A DNA stretch of 64,000 bases from the NCBI GenBank assembly GCA_946122785.1, contig CAMGYJ010000006.1, positions 70,557,676 to 70,621,675 on the forward strand, in the 5' to 3' direction. This DNA is from Linum tenue. Lineage: Eukaryota > Streptophyta > Magnoliopsida > Malpighiales > Linaceae. Made by a program: the position numbers and the translations under genes. The notes under the pieces were generated by a model. It searched no databases. It saw nothing but the letters and a program-made list of their open reading frames with translations, and was not told the origin of the DNA. Shown one piece after another: positions 36,468-47,237 of the stretch; the stretch's first letter is position 1, and each line of letters starts with the position of its first letter.

Positions 36468-37868
36468 ATGGCGAAACCTAATCTCCAGCACCCGTTCATC
36501 CGGGATCTAAGGAGGGGCCCCACCGCAGAGCGCTTCAGGGAGGTCGCGGAAACCCCGTTTGGGTCACACCATTGCTGGTCCAAACGGGAGTTTCGGCAAT
36601 TACACTGCTACGAGCAACTCTCCGCCGCCGTAGCCAACACCGCATGGCGCCGTCTGCTCATCCTCTGCGAGAAGGTCTACTACGAGCCCGTGTGGGAGTT
36701 CTACACGACCTTCAAGCACAATCCCACGACCAATTGGCAGGACGGTACAGCCGTCAAATTCAGGCTGGGCGGTGTTCCCCGGTCCATGAGCTACCACGAG
36801 CTGGCCGAGGCTCTTGACCTCGACCTCGACGACCGTCAGGACTACATCACCGAGGTCAATGAGCCACCGGAGGTGGACTTCGGGAGGCTGTACACCAGCC
36901 TGGCTCGACCAGGCCAGACGCGTCCCTTCCGGGCCGGGAGGACGAAGGCATCTACCCTGCAGATCGACAACCGACTTCTCCACCACCTGCTGGCGAAGTC
37001 TTACACTCCTGCCGCTGAAAGCGCCAGCGCCATCACGAAGAGGACCCTGTACCTCCTCCATTCGATCCGCCAGCGCAACCATCCTCTCCACCTGGGTTCG
37101 GTGGTGGCCAAGACCTTTGAGAAGACTGCTACAGAGCTGAAGAGCCTCCACTGCGCCCCCCTCATCACCCGCCTGGCCACCTTCTTTGGCCTTTCACTGC
37201 AGGGGTGCACCGAGGAGGGGGACACCCTCATCTTTGGCAGCAAGACGATCGGGAAGATGCTGCTGTTGCGGGAGAGGAACGGTGTTCAATGGGTCGATGG
37301 GTTTCCGGAACCTCCGATCCCCGCGGAGCCCGCGGCAGAGGCCCAGCCAGAGGGCCAAGAGGGGGAGGCTGCTGATGAGGTGGATCCCGAGGAGGTGGAT
37401 GCTGCTGCTGCTGCCGCTGATGCTGCCCCCCGCCCCACCACCTTCTAGTATGGCGGTGGCAGCTCCGCTTTCCAGGGGCAGGATTACTTCTCTCATCAGT
37501 TCGAGCAGCTGCGGATCCAGAACCAGCTGATCCTCGACCAGCAAATGCAGTTCCATCAGCAGTACGCGGCAGACCAGGCCGAGTACCGGAACAGGATGGA
37601 TGCTTATGACGAGCGGCTGAACATGATCCAGACTCAGCAGGGCGTGACTCTCGCCCACATCAAGCGGGAGAAGCGCCGTTCACGGCGCATGCAGGAGGTT
37701 CAGCAGCACCTGCTCCAGCTGCTCCCGGGCGAGCAGCCTGTCTGGAGGACTCCCTGGGATGACTCCCCTCCACATGCCCCAGCTGACGGTGATGATGGTG
37801 CTGCTGGCGCTGCTGATGATGACGCGTTCATGAACGACATCGACCTCGACGATCTTGGCGACGAGTAG
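36468..37868 (+). pseudogene. Gypsy downstream ORF, ATHILA ORF1/env-like (one amber stop)
   Basis: The ORF starts MAKPNLQHPF right after an acceptor-like sequence. It has RRLLILCEKVYYEPVWEFYTTF, then VKFRLGGVPRSMSYHELAEALDL, resembling the ATHILA ORF-1 family found in the env position of Athila elements. A Glu/Ala-rich low-complexity tract precedes an in-frame TAG at 37,446-37,448. The same frame then continues with a Gln-rich coiled coil (QLRIQNQLILDQQMQFHQQ) and an acidic tail to TAG 37,868. One point mutation therefore splits a protein of about 466 residues. Its function in plant elements is unknown. I see no convincing signal peptide from this start. Confidence 0.75.
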
Positions 37869-39720
37869 GCTGTACTCGTTGTGTTTTCTGTTTCGTTTTA
37901 GACTTTTGTGTGTTTGCTCCATGTGTGCGGAGCTTGAACTCAGTGTCGTTTGTTTTTGTTTTTGGTTTTCCTTTGTGGTTTGTTTTTGATGTAGCCGTCT
38001 GGGCTAACACTTATCCCTAACGCACAGTGTGCTAGTGTATTTCTGGTGTTCGATTTGTGCAGCATTGTCCACTCTCCCGTTTGTTTCTCGCTGACTGGTC
38101 CACTTCCAGTCACCCAGCAGTGTTTCAATCCGGTAACATCGTTCCCCTTATCTCTCCCTCTACTCCATTGAGGGCAATGTCGTGCTTAAGTGTGGGGGGG
38201 TGCTTTGTATTGGTTGGAATATTTATTTGGGTGCTTGGAGCCTAGTCCGCTGTCCGAATCTTACGATTTGAGGGCTCCAAGTACTGCTGTTTGATCATAT
38301 TGGCACTGTGTTTTGATGGATGAATTGATTGGTTTTCGGCCGAATGCATGACAACTTGTTTGCGACTAGGACAACCTATGATGAGGACTGAGACGTGCAG
38401 TAGAACGATGTAGGGGTTCAGTTTTTCAACTGTTTTCTTGCCAACTGTGACTTGATCTGATTACTTGTTCTTGACAGTCGCTTATGCATCTAGTTCAGGG
38501 TATTAGAATGTGAGATAGAGCATATAGGTAGCCATGTGAGATTTGAGCCTGCTCGTTTCTTTCTTGTGCGATAGATCCCTCTTCCATGATGTGTAGCATT
38601 CACGTTGTCACTAGCTAATATGATGGGGGCATAGGATTAGCCCACGCCCAAAACTGACTGTCCTGATGTGTCATATCCCCTAGTCAGCCCCTTTGAGCCG
38701 TGTGTTATCCTTTCTTTTGGTCCATAACGAAAAAAATCACCCTTGTTGCATCTTTTAGAAGGTTCCACAGAGTGGTTTTTACATATTCTCTGCTGTTTCT
38801 GCTAAAGTCTATGTGAGTGTTGGAGGTAGTGCTTGAAAGTTGGGCAGGTGTTTGAAATTTATGCAGAAGTGGTGGCTCTCTTAAGAAATGAAAAGAAAAA
38901 TGAAAGAAAAACAAAGAAAAATTGAAAGCAAAAGAGAGCCACTACCAAAAATCTGATCAATGCCCATTAAGTAGTGTTTCTTAGCAGTCTGGCTTGGAAA
39001 TGCTGATGTTTATGCCTCCTTCGCTCTTGTGCTCTTGAGATATTGAGTAATGCAGAATAGCAGAAAGAAAATACCGGTTTGTTTGACTGTGATTGTGTGT
39101 TTGGAAAATGTGGAACCTTTTGCTATGAATACTTCCACCACCTAAAAGGCTTTTTCCCCATGTCCAAAACCCTAGCCAGTCATTTGAACCTGTGTCTAAG
39201 ACCTCCTTATTAGTTAGTGGTGACACCCCATATGTGAACTCTAGCATTTAGAGGCTGCCATCATGGTGAAGAGATGATAGGGATTGAGAGAAATAGCATG
39301 CGCATCTTTCGCATCAAATTGTCCTGACCCCACTGGTCGAGAGTGAGTGATTCATTTTCATTTTCTATATGCTCTTGTACCCCGGTGAGGACCTAGATTG
39401 CTCGGTCTCTATTCTGATGTCTTGAGTTGGATGCATGAGTTGACTGTTTTGAGTAAGTGGTTGAATCAAGTCTAGCTTGGCCAGTGAACAGAAGGGAGAC
39501 TCTTCCTTTACTCGAGTTGCTGCACTCGAATGTCCTTTGTGGTGGTTGTCCAGGTTGTTATTGAGGTTGTGCATGTACTGATGTTTGAAAACCAGTGCGA
39601 TTCACGTGTTCTGTGCCTTTATGACTTGTCCCCAATGTTGGTCGATTGAAATATGTAAGCTTACCTGGTGTCTGACTTGGTTTGCTTGGGGACAAGCAAA
39701 CGGTTAAGTGTGGGGGAGTT
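37869..39720 (+). other. Gypsy 3' untranslated region
   Basis: About 1.85 kb carries no supported ORF. It includes two purine-rich landmarks of Athila elements, cttaagtgtgggggggtgc at about 38,187 and ggttaagtgtgggggag at 39,702-39,718. The second abuts the 3' LTR and is the likely plus-strand primer. A purine run of aaagaaaaa type lies at 38,888-38,935. Confidence 0.7.
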
Positions 39721-41074
39721 TGATAGACCGCCATTTACACATGTTTTTACCCTCGTTCTTACACCGTTTGAGGTGTTGATTCTCGTGTTTTAGGCCGATT
39801 TCACGCTAGGTTGTGCTTGTTTGTGATATTTCAGGTCCTAGTACGTGAATGAAGGCTTAGGAGCGAGTCTGGGGCCGATTGGACGAAGATCGGACGAATG
39901 GCGAGGTTTCAAGGAAGCTGCACGGGCAGACCATGGCACCGCACGGCCGTGCACGTGAGCAAGATGGCCGTGCGCTTTTTGCCGAGGCCACGCACGGGCA
40001 AGCCATGGAAATCACACGGCCGTGCAAGGTGCAACCCTGGCCGTGCGAGAAGCCTAAGATCGAACTAAACGACACGCTGCGTTTTGAGTTGCACGGCCAA
40101 GTGGGTGATCTGCACGGCCGTGCGGCCTGGCCGTGCGAGTCGGGAAATCCTGGTTTTAGAGCCTATTCCGAGCCAAAAGTGAGAGAGTCGTGTTTTCAGA
40201 GCAAAAACAGAGCCCTAGAGAGAGAAAGTGCGAAGAACACATCCTAGAAGCTGTCTTAGAGCTGGATTTCATCGAATCGAGCTTGGAGATCGTCATAGGA
40301 GTGGAAATCATCGTCCCGGAGCAGATTTTCCTCATCGTTATGAGTATGACTAATCCGATTCTTGTTTTCTCTTCTCTCTCTATGGAGTAGAACCCTTCTC
40401 TCACTCGGGTATGAAGAACCCTAGTTCCTTGTGTTAGGGATTTGATTGTAATGACTTGGGATGATATTACTGTTTGATTTTAATCGAATGACGCATGTTT
40501 ATTGAATTGATTGGAGTCTGATCAGCTTTTCTCAATTTCTGCTGCAACCTGAGATAGATAGAATCTGATTAGGTTGTTAGAGTCTCTTCATTCGATAGTA
40601 GGAGATTGGCTATATGAGAGTTAGCCAGTTTACTGCTTTGTACTGGAATTCAATTCCAGTAGTGGAGTTCTGTGTTCATAGCCTCAGCTTTCTATCCCGG
40701 TGAAGACTAGTCGTCTACCGGGTAGTTAGACTGAGAGGGCTTGGTCAGCTTAAGAGATTCCAAGCTACTGTCGAATCTTCCGCAGTCTAATCAACAGTAA
40801 ATCAACCCAGGGAATTACAATTGAACCTAACTAAGGGGCTAGGGGGACTCAATCCCGAGTGACTCTTTCCTGACTTTGAAAACCGAACAATTTACTGTTT
40901 TCTTGTTGCTTTTGCTTTTCACAACAATCACTCGAACTAGTTTGCTAGATAATAGAGAATCACGGAGTAAGCAGTAGATCTAGACCCCGGGTTGATAATA
41001 TAACTTGCCTGTTACTGCATTCCCGGACTGCGATTACACTTGGTCGCAGTTTGGTGTTGTGTTTTGGCGTGTCA
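39721..41074 (+). repeat. 3' LTR of the gypsy element
   Basis: It is 1,354 bp and about 99% identical to the 5' LTR by my reading. It carries the same GC palindromes. Confidence 0.95.
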
Positions 41075-41079
41075 CTGAG

Positions 41080-41556
41080 TCTAACCTCAGTGGAGATTTT
41101 CCCTATGGTGGGTTCATCACCCTCATCATCGCCAATCTTGGCATCTCATTGGATGGGTATTCCTCTGTGGATTCCTCTATCTCTGTCCCTGCTGTCTCAG
41201 TGTTTCAATTCATCGGTATTGATCCTCAGCATTTGAAAGGGGGAGATACCTCTGATCCCGCAGCTGTGCAACATAAAATCATATCCAAAACCATGACTAA
41301 ATCCCTGCTTCCTGAGGATTCATCCTCATCTGTTCGAAAAAATCTAATCATCTCCTTTGAGGAAGAAGATGCTGAACTGGAACCTGAAACTCTATCTGAA
41401 GAAGACATCATACTCTTTACTGCAGATCTTGAGAAAGAAATGATGGAAGCAATGGCTGGAACTCAGGGGGAGTTAGAGGAAGGAAACATAATGGAAGGAC
41501 TGGCTGAAACTCAGGGGGAGCCTGCTAAAAATGACTCACTGGAAGACAAGCTCTGA
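41080..41556 (+). CDS. Third ORF of inner copia, C-terminal part
   Basis: This continues, in frame across the CTGAG duplication, the ORF that starts at 30,163. It begins SNLSGDFPYGGFITLIIANLG, aligning with the fragment FPYATFLTTFLGRVG of the MULE ORF at 47,238. It ends in an acidic tail with two copies of AETQGE. The tail is low-complexity and probably disordered. As it stands it lacks a start codon. Confidence 0.75.
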   Translation, partial: SNLSGDFPYGGFITLIIANLGISLDGYSSVDSSISVPAVSVFQFIGIDPQHLKGGDTSDPAAVQHKIISKTMTKSLLPEDSSSSVRKNLIISFEEEDAELEPETLSEEDIILFTADLEKEMMEAMAGTQGELEEGNIMEGLAETQGEPAKNDSLEDKL

Positions 41557-41884
41557 AGCTGGAAGAATAAAAATAATAATATGAACTACTTTGATGTGTT
41601 ATGCTCTCTTGTCTTGCTTTTATGAACAGTATGATCTTTTTGAAGTATCCTGAGAATTAAATGACCATAATGGTCTAAATAAAATGTGTGGTTTGTGTTT
41701 ATGTCCGCTGCTTGAAGAGTCAAAATGAGGTGGTCATAATGGTCTTCCCTTCAATTCCAAGCAGAGTCAAAATGAGGTGGTCATAATGGTCTTCCCTTCA
41801 ATTCCTTGAACACTTGCTGTGCTGCTTTACTTTGATGATTTTCCTTCTGCTGTCAGGTATAAAGGCTTGATCGCAAGGGGAGAT
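41557..41884 (+). other. 3' untranslated part of the inner copia element
   Basis: This is non-coding. A 47-base tandem duplication (starts 41,717 and 41,764) includes gaggtggtcataatggtctt. The polypurine tract abuts the 3' LTR. Confidence 0.7.
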
Positions 41885-42502
41885 TGTTGGGCCTTGTCGT
41901 TCACCTATTCAAAACCATTGCAGGCCTGGTGACACTAAAGGCCCATTAACCAAACCTATTCATCTTCCCACCACTCCAAGACCTCTTCGTGCGTCTGCGC
42001 TTTTATTCTTCTCATCAAAATCATCAAAGACTGGTGAAGGAGTTCCCTGCACATCGATCGTCGTTCTCATCAAAGCCACACAACGGTAATCTGCAATAAA
42101 GAAGGAAGAGTGAGGTGATGCTTACTGAGATTATATATAGAGAGCAAACCACGAAGAAGGATGCAACGGTTTCCCTGGCTCAGTAGAACGGGTTAGTTCT
42201 TTGGGAGTTCTCGGATTGGGTTCTGTGGTATCGTGTCTGGTTGAATTAGAGTTGGGGCTTCCAAGCCAGGAACTCTAATTCATCTGGGCGTAGCTCTCTC
42301 TTTCGTGTCTTTCTTCTTTCCTGTTCTTCTCGGCCATTATGGCCTTGTTTTTTTCTTTTCTGTTATTAGGGTTTGAACTCGGAATCTATCTAGGTAATCG
42401 AATCAATCGATATCATTCACATCTCTCTGACTGCTTAAATCATGGATATAATTCTGGTCGATTGACTGTGTGTGAATGAATCAAAGACATAGTTGAATAA
42501 CA
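41885..42502 (+). repeat. 3' LTR of the inner copia element
   Basis: It is 618 bp, equal in length to the 5' LTR, and preceded by a purine tract (aaggggaga, 41,875-41,883). Confidence 0.95.
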
Positions 42503-42507
42503 TTAGT

Positions 42508-43580
42508 TATGAGTTTGATTTATGAATATGGTTTGGTTAAGTGATATTGTGTGTATGACGTGCCTTTTGCTTGTGACCGTGTGGTATGAAGTAATTGTTT
42601 GCATACAATTGTGTTAGCTAAGTTTTATAGTTATTTGGAAGAAAAAAGTCGAGAAATTATTTTATAAAAATCTCATATCTTTTAGTTGATATGAATTCCA
42701 GAAGAGCTTCATAAAGCATGTTTTGCTTAATGAAAGAAAATTGAACTCCAGAAGAGTTTCATGCAACATGGATTGCTTAAAGAAAGAAAATTGAACATGA
42801 AGGATTTAAGATCCTTTTTGGATCAGTACGACAATGCCGGAAAGGTGAAAGGACAATTTTGTATGGAAATATTGCATATGCTCAACAGCTTAAAGATCAC
42901 ATGGTCACTAGAAGTGAACAAAGATCAATTTAGGCATTGAGATAAAAGTGAATTATTAGGTCCTGAAGTACCGTATGTTAATGTCGTTAGAGCGAAAATG
43001 TATCTCGCTATACTTCGTTACTATAGGTAACGATGAGGATCATAGATGAGTAATTTGTTTACCTATGGTCGTACAAGTATCTCATGGAGATTCCAAAGAA
43101 ATCACAATAGCAACTGATCATGCACAATGGTCAACAATTCACGAGACTTGTTATGAATTGTTTGGTTAAGATTTGTGATTCAACACGTCTAAAATGACTT
43201 GTAGTTGTGGATTCTCTTCATAAAAAATGATCTTGAAGATCATGTATGAAGAAAATGATCCTAATGGATCATGCATAAAGTGACAATCTAGAAGATTTGT
43301 TCACTAAGAAGCTTACCATGAGAAGATTTGAAAGATTTGTTCACAACACTATACTTTGATGTTGTCCTGAGGGGGAGCATATACGCACTGCACTCTTTTT
43401 TCCTTAACCATGATTTTTCCCACTGGGTTTTCCTGGTAAGGTTTTTAACGAGGTAGATTCAGATAGCGTATTATGATGATTATGTACTCTTTTTCCTTCA
43501 CTAGGATTTTATCCCACCGGGTTTTTCCTAGTAAGGTTTTAACGAGGCATATTCATGTCTAATGGTCATCCAAGGGGGAG
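42508..43580 (+). pseudogene. Outer copia pol remnant, 3' part and 3' UTR
   Basis: The remnant phrase ELLGPEVPYVNVV lies near 42,951-42,995, and a DLFTKKLT-like end of RNase H is at about 43,275-43,310. Both match the order expected after the reverse-transcriptase remnant at 24,490. The inner copia insertion at TTAGT separates the two parts. From about 43,380 the sequence is non-coding 3' UTR. Confidence 0.7.
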
Positions 43581-43923
43581 TGTTATGAAATTATTATTAT
43601 TATTATGGATGACCAACATTAGATGCTCCATGGTATGTTACAAGTTCTATGTAACTCATCTCCTTATATTTATTTCTCCATATGACACATTAGTTGCACA
43701 ATTGGGTGTTACATGTAACCCCCCACCCCATTTCTATTTCACATTCATTCTCACATTCATGTATATTGATTGTAAGAATGTAGAGGTTATGTGATGTGTG
43801 CCTATAAATAGATGATCTCATTGTACTAAGGAACACATGAATAAGAAAGCTCTATTCCTCCTCTCTTCTTGTGTCTCTACTCTTACTCTTGTGTATGTTC
43901 CTCTTCTTTGTTATTTCATAACA
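43581..43923 (+). repeat. 3' LTR of the outer copia element
   Basis: It is 343 bp and nearly identical to 21,452-21,794. It is preceded by the purine tract at 43,571-43,580 and followed by the CTATA duplication. Confidence 0.95.
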
Positions 43924-44298
43924 CTATAAACAATAAGATTAATTGAAAGTTTCTTACTCGTCAACTAAGTTTCTTCACTCTCCACTTCATAATATCAACT
44001 TCATTCTAAACAATTAGAAACAACAAATTATATATGTCTCCACAAATATAAAGAATATTAATTGTTTAAGGAAGATATATTATTTAGAATATTAAATATA
44101 TCGGGAAAGTAATTATATGTGTGTGGGCGGGTACCCATGGGGCGGGTTTACCTAAACCCAAACCCAACCCGACCCGGTGAATAGTGTAGCGGGTTTAAAC
44201 CCGAACCCGGCCCAAAACCCGTTAACACGGGTTTTACCCGCGTTGACCGGGTTGGGTCGGGTGGGTACCCGTGGGTTCGGGTTTTGTTGCCATCCCTA

Positions 44299-44833
44299 AG
44301 CACCGCCGTCAAGAAGCTGAAACGGCTGCTTCCCTTTGAACCCCTTCACCACTCCGGCGCCGAAGATCGCTTAGAGGCAGTGCATCACCATGTAGAACAC
44401 CGCCCTGGCCAGCGACAACATCCTCGCCAGAAAAAGCCCGAACGTCATCTTCGGGTTAATGTGGCCACCTGTTGTCTCACATTAAAACAAAAAAAATTGT
44501 CAGTCCAATTGAATTCCTGAAAGTTATTTTTAAGCTCGATTTGAGATTGGATTTTGGGGGACCTGAGATTCCGGCGGAGCAGTAAATGAGGGCGAAGATC
44601 ATCCCTCCGAAGGCCTAAGCGATCCCCTGGATGCCTACGTTGGAGCATTTGGAAGGGCTCTTGACGACGTCCATGACGATGAGGATGCTGATGTAGAGGA
44701 AGAGGAAAGTGGCGATGAACTTGGCTATTTCGGCCATGTAGAAGGACCAGGAGGTGAGCTCCCCTGGCTCGAACAGAGGAGCAGGTGCGGCGGGTGCAGG
44801 CGAACAAGATCTCGGAGGATTTGCTGCTTCGGT
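44299..44833 (-). pseudogene. PIP aquaporin fragment, exon 1 part, intron 1 and first part of exon 2
   Basis: Exon 1 (about 44,833-44,563) encodes [15 protein letters not shown], then helix 1 and helix 2 up to YCSAGISG. Intron 1 is 44,562-44,469 (94 bases, GT-AG). Exon 2 starts GGHINP and runs to the insertion point at 44,303. An in-frame TAG replaces the Trp codon at 44,615-44,617, a TAA lies at 44,371-44,373, and the first NPA pore motif reads NPK. The extreme N-terminus of the family (about 50 residues) and the last two exons are absent. The kept intron shows that genomic DNA, not an mRNA copy, was captured. Confidence 0.85.
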
Positions 44834-44970
44834 AACGTCCCACCGCCAGCGAGACTCTGGAGCCGGTCGAGGGAATATATTTTGTTTTTTCAATTTTTTT
44901 ATTTCCATTGCAATTATTTTTATTTTTTTGTAATAATGAGGTGGAATTTTTAAAAGATTAATTTTTATTG

Positions 44971-45130
44971 TTTTAATTGCCACGTCACTCAGTGAGAGTT
45001 GACCGCCACATCAGCCAAAGTTAACGGAGACTAACGCAGAGTGACCAAAATTGAACTGTTGAACTAATTTAAGTGACTACGAATGGAATAAAGTAATTCT
45101 AGTGGCTAACGTGAATTTTACTAGTAAGCC
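44971..45130 (-). repeat. Right terminal inverted repeat of the Pack-type element
   Basis: This is the partner of 20,594-20,785. It ends outward with actagtaagcc. Confidence 0.7.
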
Positions 45131-46233
45131 GTTGTATTTTGGGTTTGGTCTCTCCCCAACTCTTTTGGTTCACTTTTTCTTTTCTTAAGACGTTGTGGAG
45201 CAAGTTTTTAGACAAAGGAAGCTCCACAATTTTCTATATCATTTATAATTTTAACATTATTAAATTATTAATTACATTAAAATAAAACTAAATAAAAATT
45301 TATATCAATCAACATAACCAAGATTTGAACCTATGACCTATGAGCTCAAACTATCACCATTTTAAGTGTTGACTCAATAGGATAAAGTATATTTGATACT
45401 ATTAATTACAACAAAACAAGTATATCAATCACCATAACTAAAATTTAATCATGCAACCTCAGAGCTCAAACAATAATCATTTACATTGTTGAACCAATAA
45501 AATAAAATCTCTTTAATGCAATTAATCACAACAAGATTAATACTCATGTTACAAAAAAATGTACAACACATAACATTCTATTTCCATTTAATGGTTGACT
45601 TCTGTATATTACACAACCTAAACTATCATAGTAAAAAAAATTTGTTCTATTTTTTTAGCAATGATAGAAATCATTAACAATTATAAATAACCTATTTTTA
45701 TTTTTAGTTTATAAAATGTTTGATAATTTTTATAATTTTATACAAATAATTAGAAAATCCTAAAAGCATGAATTTAGTTGGTACAATTATAAACTTTTAC
45801 ATAATTTGACTTGTGATTTTATTTTAAAATTGAAAAATGAAAAAGGGAAAAATAAGCTTCTTTCGTATTCTAGAATACAAAGAATTTAACATTTGTTTGT
45901 ACGAACTACAAACTACTATAAATATGTGAACCAATACAGTTATGCTGCAATTTGATAGAAAATAACTACTATAAATATCCAAACTAATACACTCTTATCG
46001 CGATGTACTAGAAAAATAACAATTCTTTGTGTGCTTATTAAATTACTTAGAGATAATAGCATGAAGTAAAAAATGATGGTTTGCTAAGTAAAAATCATAG
46101 TCATAATAACTTATTAATGTGAATTATTCCTATACTTTAAGATTAATGAAACATATCAACATAATTCAGTCATATTTTACAATTGGTAAAAGAAGTTACA
46201 AGAAAAGTAATATACATATATATATACATATAT
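45131..46233. other. AT-rich intergenic stretch
   Basis: No gene is seen. Two diverged copies of a 120-base unit start at 45,301 and 45,421 (tatatcaatca, then atttgaacc/atttaatc and gagctcaaac). The right end is a TA-rich microsatellite (46,209-46,233), the insertion site of the MULE. Confidence 0.5.
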
Positions 46234-47085
46234 GGTGACTTCTACGGTGCCCAGGGCAAAATCCGGGTACGGGTACCTTGGCCGATCTTAACCATTCGTT
46301 TTCAATCTCCACGGCTCACGTTTGTTAAACCTAACTGCGCCACTAAATAACTAAACAAATTACAAAAAGCCTCCTCCGCGTTAAGTTTGTTTTCATCCTA
46401 GTCCAACTAACTGCCCCGATTAAATTAAATGGATTAAGACTGCAAACCCAATTGGGTAGACCCACTGCCGCCCAAACCAATTTCCAGTCTCCCTAACCAA
46501 TTACACGATCCCTCTCTCGTCTTGGAGGGACGCCCCTTCACAGTTCCAAGAGAAGCTCTCCATCCAATTTGAACTCCCTTTTTTTAATCATCTTTTTGAG
46601 TCCCAATTACTTGCATCCACATTCGACGTAGATTGAATGTCCCAAAATTTTTTTGTCTTGTTTCTTCTTCGCCATTGTATTTCCCCTCGCCTATCTCTTT
46701 CTAACACGATTACGGCGACCATGTCTATTATTGTGTTCATCAAACTTTTCATTTGCAAAAGAACCCTTGAAAGAGGTTTGCTAACCCTAGGGTTCATGTC
46801 ACTAGTGCTTTGTCATCTTGTCTTAGCGTTATTGTGATTTTCTCGAACCTTATATCTCTCGGTGAAATTTAGGTTTCCTGATATGTAGTGGTCGTCTCGC
46901 CCAGAGGATTGAGGAAGAAGATGAAGAACACATAATTTGATTCGAATCGGATGGAGAGGTCTCCTTAGTTTGTGTTTATGTATTAACGGTGCGTTTAGGA
47001 GTAATTCTAGTTGGACTGGGTCTGATCATTTATTTTTGCAGGCTTTTAAATAACATTCAAACGTGGGCTTGTACATGACCCATGC
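46234..47085 (+). repeat. Left long terminal inverted repeat of the MULE
   Basis: It aligns in patches with 61,074-61,849 inverted. Shared blocks include ttcgaatcggatggagaggt, tgtgtttatgtattaacggt plus gcgtttagga, and tcgtcttggaggg. Divergence is clearly higher than for the LTR pairs, so the element is older or the TIRs are only partly conserved. Confidence 0.75.
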
Positions 47086-47237
47086 AATATTCAAAAGTGG
47101 GCCTGGAACGTGCGAGCCCATTAGTTTTCTCCAGCGGTATCAGTGCCAATCCTAGTTTAACTAGCTTTACTTACCCTAGTTTAACCTACACGAGTTAACA
47201 TCATCATTACTACATATCTTCCCAAATCTTCTAACTC

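Larger units (their letters stand above)
30838..41074 (+). mobile_element. Athila-type Ty3/gypsy retrotransposon, non-autonomous
   Basis: It has 1,354-bp LTRs of equal length, a CTGAG target duplication (30,833-30,837 and 41,075-41,079), an Asp-tRNA-type primer site TGGCGCCGTTGCCGGGGA at 32,198-32,215, and a purine tract gtgtgggggag before the 3' LTR. Gag and protease are followed directly by an integrase-tail sequence, so reverse transcriptase, RNase H and most of integrase are missing. An ATHILA-ORF1-like downstream gene is present. Total length is 10,237 bp. LTRs differ at about 14 positions (about 1%), so insertion is recent. It lies in the same orientation as its host copia element. Confidence 0.93.
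24499..42502 (+). mobile_element. Inner SIRE-like Ty1/copia retrotransposon with a third ORF
   Basis: It has 618-bp LTRs, an exact TTAGT target duplication (24,494-24,498 and 42,503-42,507), an initiator-Met tRNA primer site at 25,119-25,130, and gag, pol and an additional ORF after pol. The order PR-INT-RT-RNase H defines copia. The extra ORF downstream of pol is typical of the SIRE/Maximus lineage. Without the gypsy element in the third ORF, its length is about 7.8 kb. Gag and pol each carry disabling mutations, so it is not autonomous now. Confidence 0.93.
21452..43923 (+). mobile_element. Outer Ty1/copia retrotransposon, decayed
   Basis: It is bounded by 343-bp LTRs and an exact CTATA target duplication (21,447-21,451 and 43,924-43,928). 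Without the inner copia element it measures about 4.46 kb, close to a complete small copia element. The coding region is ruined by stops and frameshifts, but copia landmarks remain in order on the plus strand: integrase tail (about 23,390-23,645), reverse transcriptase (about 23,760-24,490), then after the inner insertion more reverse transcriptase/RNase H (about 42,900-43,360). The 3' domain before the LTR has the paired motif gttttaacgaggca/gtttttaacgaggta and a polypurine tract caagggggag at 43,571-43,580. Confidence 0.9.
21130..44298. mobile_element. Short hAT-like non-autonomous element that split the PIP exon
   Basis: AGCAC is duplicated at 21,125-21,129 and 44,299-44,303, and joining the flanks restores the PIP reading frame. 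The ends are inverted: TAGGATGGCAATGGGTC at the left, and TAGGGATGGCAA read from the right. Both are followed by GGGTT/ACCC-rich sequence (21,150-21,290 and 44,130-44,285). Removing the copia element inside (21,452-43,923 plus one CTATA) leaves about 690 bases with no ORF. Such ends resemble plant hAT MITEs, but hAT usually duplicates 8 bases and here I see 5, so the superfamily is tentative. Confidence 0.6.
20594..45130. mobile_element. Long-TIR Pack-type (MULE-like) element carrying a PIP gene fragment
   Basis: About 190 bases at 20,594-20,785 recur inverted at 44,971-45,130 with small indels. Shared landmarks are ACTAGTAAAATTCACGTTAG, GTTAGTCTCCGTTAAC, GGCGGTCAACTCTCACTG and GACGTGGCAATTAA. 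Between them, once the younger insertions are removed, lies only a PIP aquaporin gene fragment with an intron. Long TIRs around a genomic gene fragment are the hallmark of Pack-MULEs. A clean 9-bp target duplication is not visible: the flanks are tgtaagttt and gttgtattt. The superfamily call is therefore inference. Without the 23-kb nested insertion the element would be about 1.4 kb. Confidence 0.6.

Noticed and set aside
44284..44520. Plus-strand 78-aa ORF
   Set aside because: It is the antisense shadow of the PIP aquaporin fragment.
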